From an uncultured Akkermansia sp. (GTDB taxonomy: Bacteria; Verrucomicrobiota; Verrucomicrobiia; Verrucomicrobiales; Akkermansiaceae): a stretch of DNA of 64,000 nt. The position numbers and the translations under genes are program-made. Location: the NCBI GenBank assembly GCA_944390825.1, contig CALXRG010000001.1, forward strand, positions 124,001 to 188,000, given 5' to 3'. The notes under the pieces are model-generated. The model was not told the DNA's origin. It was given only the letters and a program-made list of their open reading frames with translations, and searched no databases. Shown piece by piece: positions 1 to 7,150 of this stretch. Position 1 is the stretch's first letter, and the number at the start of each line of letters is the position of its first letter.

Positions 1-1301
1 TCAGCCACCCGGGCACCATCCACATCCATCGTACTGCCGGCTCCAACCACCAGCGCCGCCCCGTTTTCCAACGTACCGGCAAACGAACCGCCTTCTTTCA
101 CCCGGTAGCTGCCGGTCTGCAGGCGGGAGTACTCTAAGGCCGCCAGCTTCTTCAGGGTGGTAGAACCCACACCCTCCGCCAGAGCCAAAGATGCCACGCA
201 TGAGTCGCCTCCTGTCAGACGCACCGACTCCGCATGGGACATAGCATTCGACGAGCCCAGAACAAGCGTCGCATCACTGAACTGCCACGACTCTCCAACC
301 TGCATCAAGCCGGAAAAGTCACCATCCTCCACAATGAGGGTACCCTGACTTACCAGAGCCGTTCCGCTGCCGGTCAGCGACTTGAGGATGACATTGGGAG
401 AGGTTGCAGTCACGTAAAACTCACCATCCACGTGAACATCCGCAGACGCACGACTTCCGGCAAAGGAGAGACCGCCGGCTCGATGCTCCGGAATAACAAT
501 ATTTGCATAAGTGTCGTTATTCAGACTCACCTCGGCGTCTATGCAATCCAGGATCAAGTTATAGTTTCCTGGAGCCCGCAATGAAATCATAGACCAGGTA
601 CTCTCCCCCGTGATCCGGATGGTGCCGTCCCCCTGGTAGGAGCCACTGATATTGAGGGCAGCCATATTTGCCGCCATATCCACCGTAACCGTCCCCTCTA
701 CCGTAAGGTCTCCCCGCATCTCAAGCCAAGGGTAATATCCGGTACTGCGCATCCTGAGAATGGAGCCATCCTTCATGGTTAACGACCCGGCAAGAACCGT
801 CATTTCATTATTCCCCGCCAACTCCAACTCAGCGGCTCCATTCCCGGTTCCCCCTAGGGTCAGGTTGAGATTGCAGTTGCAGAGGTCATCGCCCGTGCCC
901 AGTTGCAGCTTACCACCTCCGTCAATATCCACCTGGGCTCCTTCCGGCAAGATCTGGCCTTGAGAGAACTCAGCGGTGCCGCTGCTCACTGTAAGGCTGG
1001 AAAGGGACGTGATGGAGCCTGTGCCAGTGAAGGTGTAGGTCTTACCGGCTCCTGCATCGACAATCATCTCGCCCACCTCCAATGAACCTTCTAGGTTAAC
1101 CGTTTCGGTTGTATCATTCAACGGGCCAAAGGTGGCATCGCTCCCTGGTTGGAATGTTTCACCTGAACTAAAGGGCGAACCTACAGCCCAGGTCTCATTT
1201 TGAGGGTCCCAGGTTAGAGCAGCAGCGGGGGGCACAAGAGCCGCGGCAGTGAAGCAGCCAAGGAGAGCTGCGCGGAGTGGAAGGGGCAAATGGAGTTTCA
1301 T
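1..1301 (-). CDS. Autotransporter-like beta-helix surface protein, N-terminal part (cut by window edge)
   Basis: The frame is open from an ATG at 1301 to the window edge, giving 433 residues with no stop. It starts with a signal peptide (MKLHLPLPLRAALLG, then a hydrophobic stretch ending near PAAA). After that come Gly/Ser/Thr/Asn-rich short beta repeats such as GSITSLSSLTVSS and SNAMSHAESVRL, typical of autotransporter passenger beta-helices. The C-terminal barrel, if present, lies outside the window. The first residues match those of the autotransporter gene at 58296, so the two are probably paralogues. There is no Shine-Dalgarno sequence. The gene faces the inverted-repeat segment 1367-1749, and its leader (about 55 nt) can form a 6-bp hairpin (TTGCCT/AGGCAA). 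Role in surface exposure or adhesion is inferred from the family. Confidence 0.75.
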   Translation of the reverse strand, partial: MKLHLPLPLRAALLGCFTAAALVPPAAALTWDPQNETWAVGSPFSSGETFQPGSDATFGPLNDTTETVNLEGSLEVGEMIVDAGAGKTYTFTGTGSITSLSSLTVSSGTAEFSQGQILPEGAQVDIDGGGKLQLGTGDDLCNCNLNLTLGGTGNGAAELELAGNNEMTVLAGSLTMKDGSILRMRSTGYYPWLEMRGDLTVEGTVTVDMAANMAALNISGSYQGDGTIRITGESTWSMISLRAPGNYNLILDCIDAEVSLNNDTYANIVIPEHRAGGLSFAGSRASADVHVDGEFYVTATSPNVILKSLTGSGTALVSQGTLIVEDGDFSGLMQVGESWQFSDATLVLGSSNAMSHAESVRLTGGDSCVASLALAEGVGSTTLKKLAALEYSRLQTGSYRVKEGGSFAGTLENGAALVVGAGSTMDVDGARVA

Positions 1302-1746
1302 ACGCTTAGGATTGGTTATGTGCTTTGGAATTGTTGCCTAATCTAACAGGCAATTCTAGAGTAGCGCATGTCCTATGCGTATGTCTTTTTTCGTTTCCTC
1401 AAACTCGTTCCTCTTCGCCTTTCATCCTCAATCATGAAGCCTCTTATGAGCTCATTGGAATACTGGACGACTTTTTCCCTTATCTTGGTTTTCAGAGAAA
1501 TAGACACATCGGGAGCGCAAAATGAGTCAAACCGTTAGCTGTTCTCCTTTCGCGCAGTTCTTTTGCATGAGAGTCTCCTGTCTCGCCATGGAATGATGTT
1601 GCTCCGCTGTCTCTTAGTCTTGATATTCGCGTGGTTCCATGCCATTCATAATGATGCACTGGGTATTCATCTTAAATGAGATAGATAGGATACACCGATT
1701 GTTTTAGGATTTTTTATTCAAAAAAAAGTTTGACTACGCATAGGAC
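1302..1746. promoter_or_regulatory. Divergent intergenic region holding a putative invertible promoter
   Basis: This 445-bp gap separates the divergent autotransporter and recombinase genes. It is much more AT-rich than its flanks and has no convincing gene. A 15-bp sequence, CATGTCCTATGCGTA at 1367-1381, is repeated exactly in inverted orientation at 1735-1749, where it overlaps the recombinase start codon. On the inner side of the right repeat is TTGACT (1730-1735), a good -35 box. Confidence 0.7.
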
Positions 1747-1749
1747 ATG
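1367..1749. repeat. 15-bp perfect inverted repeats bounding a 353-bp segment (candidate inverton)
   Basis: The arms are 1367-1381 and 1735-1749 and are identical as inverted copies. The left site also contains its own short dyad (CGCAT-GTCCT-ATGCG, 1365-1379), as core sites of tyrosine recombinases often do; the right site matches it except for one base. A tyrosine recombinase gene begins inside the right arm. Recombination between the arms would flip the intervening 353 bp without damaging either flanking gene. Confidence 0.7.
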
Positions 1750-1757
1750 AGTATACA
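1730..1757 (+). promoter_or_regulatory. Promoter spanning the right inverted repeat, as seen in this orientation
   Basis: TTGACT (1730-1735), a 16-bp spacer and TATACA (1752-1757). The -35 box lies inside the invertible segment and the -10 box outside. If the segment flips, the same TTGACT would sit 17 bp from TACTCT (minus strand, 1363-1358) and would read into the autotransporter gene. In the orientation seen here the matching position on the left reads AGACAT, so the autotransporter appears off. One difficulty is that transcription from this promoter would start after the recombinase ATG at 1747. Confidence 0.45.
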
Positions 1758-2823
1758 GGCAAGAGATCGGAAGGCGGCAGAGTTTCTGCTGAAGGAGAGC
1801 GGGCTGACACTGGCGGAGTGTGTCCGCCTGGTGCTGGATGGGCTGGATGCGCTGCCGCGCGGGTTGGATCGCGGGGAGCGGTTGCGGACGCTGCGGGAGT
1901 GCATGCGGCTGGGGGTGGAGGCGTGGTCGCGGCGCGGGGAGAGTGTGACGTTTGGTGAGGCGGTGGAGCGGTTGCTGGTGATTAAGGCGGGGCGTTCGCG
2001 GCGCACGGTGCAGGATATCCGGCAGTGTTTGCGGAAGCTGGGTGAGGGGGAGGATGGGTGGAAGGGGCGGTTGCTGGGTTCCATCACGCGGCGTGAGTGT
2101 GTGCAGCGGTTGGAGGAGCTGTTCCCTTCCCCATCGCGGCGGGTGAAGGCGCGGGCGGTGCTGGTGGGGTTGTTCAACGAGGGGATCCGCCGGGAGTGGT
2201 GCCGGGAGAATCCGGCGAGGTGGGTGGAGGTGCCGCGTATCCGCGAGCGGGAGATTTGTGCACTGCAACGCCCTGAGATTGAGCGCTTGCTGGGGGCGGC
2301 GAAGCGGTATCGGAAGGGGGTGTGTCTGCCGGCGGTGGGGCTGATGCTTTATGCGGGGATTCGCCCGCAGGAGACGGCGCGGTTGCGCTGGAGCGACATC
2401 GACCTGGCGGAGGGTGAGATTATCGTCCCGGCGCGGCACAGTAAGACGGGTGGGGGGCGGCATGTGCCTATTTGTCCTGCTCTGCGGGCGATCCTGGAAG
2501 GGGCGCAGGCGGCTGTGGGGGCCGCGCCGGAGGCGCGGATTTGCCCGGGCAATTGGGTGAGGAAATGGCGGAGTGTGCGGCTCTCAGCCGGCTTCGGGCT
2601 CTGGCAGCAGGATGTGCTGCGCCATACGTTTGCCAGCTACTTTGCGAAGTGCTACCGGGATTTGAATGCGCTGCAGCTGTTCATGGGGCATGGCAATCTG
2701 AATCTGCTGCGCACGCGCTATGTTAATTTACGCGGGGTGAGCGCGGAGGATGCGCACCGCTTCTGGCAAGGCTCCCACGGCGGCCGCAGCGCGTCCCGGA
2801 CATGGTTCCTACAAGTTGGCTGA
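1747..2823 (+). CDS. Tyrosine recombinase / site-specific integrase
   Basis: A 358-residue tyrosine recombinase that cuts and rejoins DNA through a 3'-phosphotyrosyl link. Residues 1-165 form the SAM-like core-binding part and 175-345 the catalytic domain. Visible catalytic residues are Arg206 (GIRPQE), Lys233 (HSKTGGG), Arg292 (DVLRHTFAS), His315 (MGHGN) and Tyr325 (TRYVNL). The His normally three residues before the second Arg is Asp289. The ATG lies in the right arm of the inverted repeat, and no good ribosome-binding site precedes it. The coding strand is strikingly G-rich. The position beside inverted repeats and a divergent surface-protein gene suggests it is the local invertase. A tRNA-Asn gene 128 bp downstream leaves open that it is a leftover integrase of a genomic island. 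Confidence 0.88.
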   Translation: MSIQARDRKAAEFLLKESGLTLAECVRLVLDGLDALPRGLDRGERLRTLRECMRLGVEAWSRRGESVTFGEAVERLLVIKAGRSRRTVQDIRQCLRKLGEGEDGWKGRLLGSITRRECVQRLEELFPSPSRRVKARAVLVGLFNEGIRREWCRENPARWVEVPRIREREICALQRPEIERLLGAAKRYRKGVCLPAVGLMLYAGIRPQETARLRWSDIDLAEGEIIVPARHSKTGGGRHVPICPALRAILEGAQAAVGAAPEARICPGNWVRKWRSVRLSAGFGLWQQDVLRHTFASYFAKCYRDLNALQLFMGHGNLNLLRTRYVNLRGVSAEDAHRFWQGSHGGRSASRTWFLQVG

Positions 2824-2913
2824 AAGGAAGAAGCAGGAAGCTCCGGAAAAGCTGTCTCTTTTCTAGTCGTCAATGAAGAATGCCTGCGTGAGCCCCCTCA
2901 CAGGGGAGAAAGC

Positions 2914-2943
2914 AAAAACCCCCGGGACGTTGTGTCCCGAGGG
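2914..2943 (-). terminator. Intrinsic terminator of tRNA-Asn
   Basis: On the minus strand a 10-bp GC-rich stem (arms 2943-2934 and 2928-2919, one G-U pair) is followed by five T residues. It lies just past the tRNA 3' end. Confidence 0.8.
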
Positions 2944-2950
2944 CTTTCAG

Positions 2951-3022
2951 CTCCGGCGGTTGGGATCGAACCAACGGCCTAGTGATTAACAGTCACCCGC
3001 TCTTCCGCTGAGCTACGCCGGA
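2951..3022 (-). tRNA. tRNA-Asn (GTT)
   Basis: The full cloverleaf is visible. The acceptor is TCCGGCG/CGCCGGA with G as discriminator, the D arm is GCTCAGCGGAAGAGC, the anticodon loop is CTGTTAA giving GTT, and the T arm has the GTTCGATC loop. CCA is not encoded. Its 3' end faces the recombinase gene, a typical spot for element integration, but no second copy of the 3' end was noticed in the window. Confidence 0.95.
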
Positions 3023-3064
3023 TTTGATTCGCATCACTCACCGTCACCGGTGAGGTGCGGCGCT

Positions 3065-3093
3065 ATTATACAGATATATGCTGAACATGGCAA
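3065..3093 (-). promoter_or_regulatory. Promoter of tRNA-Asn
   Basis: Minus strand TTGCCA (3093-3088), 17-bp spacer, TATAAT (3070-3065). Both boxes and the spacer length match those of the tRNA-Val promoter at 30225. Confidence 0.75.
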
Positions 3094-3154
3094 GCTTTTT
3101 TTTGCAAAAAGGTGCAAGAAATTTTTCAAAGTGGCGACATGACGGAAGAAATAC

Positions 3155-3183
3155 TTGATTCTCAAGGCACATATGGGTATGCT
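3155..3183 (+). promoter_or_regulatory. Promoter of the M50 protease gene
   Basis: TTGATT (3155-3160), 17-bp spacer, TATGCT (3178-3183). The ATG at 3194 is 10 bases past the -10 box, so the mRNA would be nearly leaderless. This decides the start codon over upstream in-frame ATGs at 3155, 3173 and 3179. Confidence 0.6.
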
Positions 3184-3193
3184 GCGGTCACCT

Positions 3194-3940
3194 ATGGATC
3201 AACTGACAATTTCTTTCCGGCTTTTTGGTATCGAGATCACGGTTCACCCCTCGATTTTTATACTGTTGCTGATACTTGGCGGCGGACTGGGCATGGATGA
3301 TACGAATAGTCTCGTCTACACGCTGCTCTTTATCGCAGCGGGACTGCTTTGTCTGCTCACCCATGAGCTGGGGCATGCACTAATGGCCAAACACGGCTAC
3401 GGAGCGTCTGCATCTGTCCTGCTGGCATGGACGGGAGGTTTAACCGAGGCTGTACCACCGCCGCCTTCCCGGGGACAAGCGATCGCGATGTTGCTCGCCG
3501 GACCTCTGGGCACGCTCGTGCCGGGTGTCGCGGCCGTGGTGCTGCTGGGATTGCAGCTGGGCGGGGATTTTTCCGCGGCATGGCGCATTCTGGCATATTT
3601 CAGTCTGCCGTTTACGGGGGAGGAGCTTATTCAGGGCCCGGTGAGTGCGGAGAGTCTGGCGGCGCTGGAGGCGATGTCCCCGCGGTTGTTCCAGTTCTAC
3701 AGCTTACTGTGTGGTATTGGGGTGTTCTGGGCGGTGTTCAATCTGCTGCCGATTTTTCCCTTGGATGGGGGACAGATGGTGATGGTGCTGACGGAGCGTC
3801 CCCGACTCTGCGGTCTGGTGGGTGTGGCTGCTTGCCTGGTGCTGGGAACAGCTCTGACCATTTATACGGCTTCGGCGTATAACGCGATGATTTTTCTCCT
3901 TCTGGCGTGGTACAATTACCGCTTGGTGCGAGGTCGCTGA
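3194..3940 (+). CDS. M50-family membrane zinc metalloprotease
   Basis: A 248-residue polytopic membrane protein. HELGH at residues 57-61 inside a membrane segment is the zinc-binding HExxH motif, and NLLPIFPLDGGQ near residue 190 is the family's third-ligand motif (N/DPDG-like). About five hydrophobic segments are visible and there is no PDZ domain. The family cleaves membrane-bound substrates such as anti-sigma factors or signal-peptide remnants; the substrate here is unknown. The start at MDQLTIS was chosen because a sigma-70-like promoter ends 10 bases upstream. It stands alone between tRNA-Asn and the convergent aroC gene. Confidence 0.85.
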   Translation: MDQLTISFRLFGIEITVHPSIFILLLILGGGLGMDDTNSLVYTLLFIAAGLLCLLTHELGHALMAKHGYGASASVLLAWTGGLTEAVPPPPSRGQAIAMLLAGPLGTLVPGVAAVVLLGLQLGGDFSAAWRILAYFSLPFTGEELIQGPVSAESLAALEAMSPRLFQFYSLLCGIGVFWAVFNLLPIFPLDGGQMVMVLTERPRLCGLVGVAACLVLGTALTIYTASAYNAMIFLLLAWYNYRLVRGR

Positions 3941-4046
3941 TTCCCCGCACCAGCTTCCCCAACTCTACCCCGGTACGGCTCTTATCCAACTCTGGCCCGG
4001 CCGTATACGGGCAGCGAGCACGATGATGTACCCGCCTGACAGGGCC

Positions 4047-4066
4047 CCGCGGGATTCTTCCGCGGG
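4047..4066. repeat. GC-rich hairpin between convergent genes
   Basis: CCCGCGG and CCGCGGG flank GATTCT in the gap between the M50 protease and aroC, which are convergent. It could end transcription from either side but has no T run, so it may need other factors. Confidence 0.35.
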
Positions 4067-4163
4067 ATTCTGGTTGAGGCAGTGTGTGCGAACCGCCCGC
4101 CGCTTGAATGGCGGCCGGGATGAATGAGCACACCAGACGCCTGTGCCAGACGCCGGTACCTGA

Positions 4164-5246
4164 TCAAATGCGGCAGCAGCGCTGACGCAGCAGATGGTCA
4201 CAGAGAACAAGCCAGGCCATGGCTTCTACGATGGGGACGGCCCGCGGGAGGACACAGGCATCGTGCCGCCCCTTGCCGCGAAGGGTGACTTCCCGATGCG
4301 CATCGTCTACGGTGTTCTGCTCCAGCATGAGGGTAGCGGTAGGCTTGAAAGCCAGTCGCATGAGGATGGCCTCTCCGTTGGAGATACCTCCTTGGATGCC
4401 GCCGGAGTTGTTGGTACGGGTGCGGACGCGCGAGCCTTCCATGTAGAAGGGGTCGTTGTGCTCGCTGCCCCGGAAATTGGTCGCGCGGAAGCCGCTGCCG
4501 ACCTCAAAGCCTTTGCAGGCGGGAATGCTGAGCATGGCGTGCCCCAGGGTGGCTTCAAGCTTGTCAAAAACGGGGTCGCCCAACCCCGGTGGACAATGAC
4601 GCACCGTGCAGGCGATGATGCCGCCAAGCGAGTCGCCTTGCGAACGGGCTTCGCGGATGGCGGCGGCCATGGCGGCGGCCGTGGCGGCATCGGCCGTGCG
4701 CACGATGTTGCTTTCAACGCTGCTGCGGGTCACATCCGCGGGCGGCGTGGGGCAGATGATCGTGTGCACCTGCTGAACCCAGGCGATGACGTCGAGCTCA
4801 GGGACGATGGCTTGCGCTACGGCACGGGCAACAGCGGCGGCGGCAACGCGACCGATGGTTTCCCGGGCACTGGCGCGTCCTCCTCCGGCCCAGGCGCGGC
4901 GCCCGTACTTGGCGTCGTAGCAGTAATCCGCATGGGAGGGGCGGTAGATGTGCTGCATCTCATCGTAGGCAGAGGAGCGGTGGTCTTTGTTGCGCACGGA
5001 AAGGGCGATGGGGGTTCCCAGGGTGATGCCGTCGAGTACGCCGCTGAGGATTTCAACACGGTCTTCTTCGTTGCGGGGGGTAACGATGTCGCTCTGGCCG
5101 GGCCGGCGACGATCGAGTTCGGCCTGGATTTGCTCCGCGCTGATGGGGACGCCCGCAGGACACCCATCGATCACGACGCCTACTCCCACTCCGTGGGATT
5201 CCCCCCAGGTGCTTACGTTGAAAATGCTGCCAAATGTGCTGGACAT
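4164..5246 (-). CDS. aroC: Chorismate synthase
   Basis: 360 residues, the normal length. It converts 5-enolpyruvylshikimate-3-phosphate to chorismate using reduced FMN, the last common step to aromatic amino acids. Recognisable segments are STWGESHG near the N-terminus, [26 protein letters not shown] and [15 protein letters not shown]. The start was placed at MSSTFGS, 18 bases after a consensus promoter; the reading frame remains open further upstream, but that part looks non-coding. aroK (14010) and pheA (25185) are in the same pathway but in separate transcription units. The C-terminal tail ([15 protein letters not shown]) is Cys/Arg-rich. Confidence 0.95.
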   Translation of the reverse strand: MSSTFGSIFNVSTWGESHGVGVGVVIDGCPAGVPISAEQIQAELDRRRPGQSDIVTPRNEEDRVEILSGVLDGITLGTPIALSVRNKDHRSSAYDEMQHIYRPSHADYCYDAKYGRRAWAGGGRASARETIGRVAAAAVARAVAQAIVPELDVIAWVQQVHTIICPTPPADVTRSSVESNIVRTADAATAAAMAAAIREARSQGDSLGGIIACTVRHCPPGLGDPVFDKLEATLGHAMLSIPACKGFEVGSGFRATNFRGSEHNDPFYMEGSRVRTRTNNSGGIQGGISNGEAILMRLAFKPTATLMLEQNTVDDAHREVTLRGKGRHDACVLPRAVPIVEAMAWLVLCDHLLRQRCCRI

Positions 5247-5264
5247 GGTCTGAAGAACGCAGGG

Positions 5265-5293
5265 ATTATAGCGGGACACCCCGCAGGAATCAA
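5265..5293 (-). promoter_or_regulatory. Promoter of aroC
   Basis: Minus strand TTGATT (5293-5288), 17-bp spacer, TATAAT (5270-5265). The aroC ATG follows 18 bases after the -10 box. Confidence 0.75.
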
Positions 5294-5382
5294 GTACAAA
5301 GGTGCACGCACCGGTGAAGGCCTGCGCGCTGCCGCCCGATGCCCGCGGGGCAGGCAGGCGCAAGTCTCTGCAACGCCAATGA

Positions 5383-5410
5383 GCCGGACACCCTCCATGG
5401 AGTGTCCGGC
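5383..5410 (-). terminator. Hairpin downstream of rpsI
   Basis: A 9-bp stem (GCCGGACAC/GTGTCCGGC) sits 30 bp past the rpsI stop. There is no clear T tract, so it is a weak intrinsic terminator or an mRNA 3'-end stabiliser. Confidence 0.5.
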
Positions 5411-5440
5411 CCATAAAAGAGGCTCGTTGCTGGCCGCTCT

Positions 5441-5848
5441 TTAGCGCTTGCTGAACTGGAAGCGCTTGCGGGCACCGGGACGGCCGGCCTTCTTGCGTTC
5501 TTTCATGCGGGAGTCGCGGGTCAGAAGCCCCTGCTCGCGAAGGGCGGTGCGGTACTCCTCGTCGATCATGACAAGTGCGCGGGCGATGGCCAGGCTCATG
5601 GCGCCGGTCTGGCCGTGGATACCGCCACCCTTGGCCACAAGACGCACGTTGTACTTCTTGATGGTGTTGGTGGCGTAGAAGGGCTGCAGCACGACGTTCT
5701 GGAGGGCGTCGGTGACGAGGTATTCCTCGAAGCTGCGGCGATTGATGGTGATGGCGCCGGACTTGCCTTCCTCAGCGGGGGTCAGCCAAGCGTGAGCGAC
5801 GGCTTCCTTGCGGCGGCCTGTGGCATTGTAGGGAGTGACGGAACTCAT
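5441..5848 (-). CDS. rpsI: 30S ribosomal protein S9
   Basis: 135 residues. The conserved S9 core is clear: GRRKEAVA at the start, [12 protein letters not shown] in the middle, and the basic tail [11 protein letters not shown] that reaches toward the P-site tRNA. It is 15 bp downstream of rplM on the same strand, the usual rplM-rpsI operon. The first few residues ([10 protein letters not shown]) vary between species. Confidence 0.97.
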   Translation of the reverse strand: MSSVTPYNATGRRKEAVAHAWLTPAEEGKSGAITINRRSFEEYLVTDALQNVVLQPFYATNTIKKYNVRLVAKGGGIHGQTGAMSLAIARALVMIDEEYRTALREQGLLTRDSRMKERKKAGRPGARKRFQFSKR

Positions 5849-5863
5849 GGTGTGTTAAGTAGG

Positions 5864-6295
5864 TTAGGCGATCGTGACAGTTTCCGGGCTCTGGGCGGCA
5901 TGAGGATGCTCGGCGCCGCAGTAGACCTTGAGACGTACGGCCTGTGCGCGGCCCTGACGGGTGTGGGGTACCATGCCGAGAATGGCTTGCTCCAGAATGC
6001 GCTCAGGATGGGTCTTGCGGAGCTTGGCGGGGGTGGTCACGACCTGGTTGCCAACGTAGCCGGTGTAGCGGGTGTAGATCTTGGCGCGCTCTTTGTTGCC
6101 GGTAAGCACAACTTTGTCGGCATTCACGACGATGACGTAGTCACCGCAGTCGACGTGGGGAGTGAAGATTGTCTTGTTCTTTCCGCGAAGCAGGTTGGCT
6201 GCTTCTACAGCGACCTGACCGAGCACCTTGTCGGCGGCGTCGATCACATACCACTTACGCTCAATATCCTGGGCTTTGGCAGAGAAGGTTTTCAT
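5864..6295 (-). CDS. rplM: 50S ribosomal protein L13
   Basis: 143 residues. L13 is an early-assembly protein of the large subunit. Conserved segments include RKWYVIDAADKVLGQVAVEAA, GDYVIVVNADKV, TRYTGYVG and PERILEQAILGMVP. It is first in the rplM-rpsI operon, expressed from a promoter at 6355-6383. The leader can fold into a hairpin with a GAAA tetraloop, a candidate autoregulatory site. Confidence 0.97.
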   Translation of the reverse strand: MKTFSAKAQDIERKWYVIDAADKVLGQVAVEAANLLRGKNKTIFTPHVDCGDYVIVVNADKVVLTGNKERAKIYTRYTGYVGNQVVTTPAKLRKTHPERILEQAILGMVPHTRQGRAQAVRLKVYCGAEHPHAAQSPETVTIA

Positions 6296-6312
6296 ATTCG
6301 TTTATGTATTCC

Positions 6313-6336
6313 GGTTTAGGCTTTCGCCTGCGAACC
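6313..6336 (-). promoter_or_regulatory. Candidate rplM leader hairpin with GAAA tetraloop
   Basis: On the minus strand an outer stem GGTT/AACC and an inner stem AGGC/GCCT are capped by GAAA. It lies between the transcription start and the rplM ATG, where ribosomal protein feedback sites are commonly found. Regulation is inferred only. Confidence 0.4.
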
Positions 6337-6354
6337 TCTTAGTTCGGGGCGGCT

Positions 6355-6383
6355 ACTCTACCCTCAAACAGTCGTTTTGTCAA
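6355..6383 (-). promoter_or_regulatory. Promoter of rplM-rpsI
   Basis: Minus strand TTGACA (6383-6378), 17-bp spacer, TAGAGT (6360-6355). It gives a leader of about 50 nt. Confidence 0.75.
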
Positions 6384-6444
6384 TCCCATTTTGCGTTTTG
6401 GGGCTATTTTTTTGATTTTTCGGTCGGGGATAGGGAGATTTCTC

Positions 6445-6473
6445 TTGCCAAGTGTGCAGATGGAGTTTAAACT
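6445..6473 (+). promoter_or_regulatory. Promoter of infA
   Basis: TTGCCA (6445-6450), 17-bp spacer, TAAACT (6468-6473). It leaves a leader of about 38 nt rich in GCGC dyads. Confidence 0.6.
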
Positions 6474-6517
6474 AGGCGCGCACCGCGCGTGGCGCGGGAA
6501 GAACGTTTCTATCATCA

Positions 6518-6865
6518 ATGGCTAATCCTCCCAACAACCGCGGCGGTAAGCCGCAGCAACGCAATAACGGACCTCGCGGCAACGGCCGCTCTGGTGCTCG
6601 TCCCGTCACAGAAAGCTCTGCCCCTATCAGGAAAAAGAAGGCTGAGGATGACAGTGAGGCCGAGATTGAGATGGAGGGTGTCGTTTCCGCCGTGCTTGCC
6701 GGCACGATGTTCCGCGTCAAGGTGGCTAATGGGCATGAGTTCCTCGCCCACATTTCCGGCAAGATGCGCAAGCGTTTCATCCGTCTGGTGGTGGGAGACC
6801 GCGTGAAGATCGAGGTCTCACCTTACGACATGAGTAAGGCCCGCATCACGTTCCGCTTGGGTTGA
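6518..6865 (+). CDS. infA: Translation initiation factor IF-1 with N-terminal extension
   Basis: 115 residues; typical IF-1 has about 72. Residues from about 50 form the S1-like OB fold: [56 protein letters not shown]-1 binds the ribosomal A site during initiation. The first 45 residues are a disordered Asn/Gly/Arg/Pro-rich tail. The ATG at 6518 opens this tail; the Met of MEGVV is a possible but less likely start, because it has no ribosome-binding site. A strong terminator follows. Confidence 0.93.
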   Translation: MANPPNNRGGKPQQRNNGPRGNGRSGARPVTESSAPIRKKKAEDDSEAEIEMEGVVSAVLAGTMFRVKVANGHEFLAHISGKMRKRFIRLVVGDRVKIEVSPYDMSKARITFRLG

Positions 6866-6912
6866 GGCGCTACCCGTTCGCGTTCCGGTACGGCTCTCTG
6901 CTTTTCCCTTCT

Positions 6913-6943
6913 CCCTGTGTGTTACGGCACACAGGGATTTTTT
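6913..6943 (+). terminator. Intrinsic terminator of infA
   Basis: Stem CCCTGTGTG/CACACAGGG with a six-base loop (6913-6936), followed by ATTTTTT. Confidence 0.9.
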
Positions 6944-7063
6944 GTGTCGTCGCCGGGTTTGCTCCGCTGATGCCGGGCGGAGCTGTTGCCGTGCTGTGCA
7001 GCAAACTTAGGCGAAGTTCCCGGTGCCGGGGAGGTGCCGGAGGAGTACTGTCGGGTATGGGTA

Positions 7064-7103
7064 ATAAAATACCCCCGTGCCGCAGGATGGGACACGGGGG
7101 TAT
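7064..7103 (-). terminator. Intrinsic terminator of the galK-symporter operon
   Basis: Minus strand 11-bp stem (7103-7093 with 7079-7069, ATACCCCCGTG/CACGGGGGTAT) followed by a TTTTATT tract. Confidence 0.9.
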
Positions 7104-7150
7104 GAGGGGAGGTGATGGTCTTGACCCTTGCTCCTCTTACTGGGGGAGCT

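Noticed and set aside
1154-1167. parS-like sequence (TGTTTCACCTGAAC)
   Set aside because: It departs from the parS palindrome in its second half and lies within the autotransporter coding sequence.
2888-2908. CCCCT-CAC-AGGGG hairpin after the recombinase as its terminator
   Set aside because: The stem is only five pairs and is followed by purines, not T residues.
4194-5444. Long open frame on the plus strand across aroC
   Set aside because: It mirrors the third codon positions of aroC in high-GC DNA; the minus-strand product is a clear chorismate synthase.
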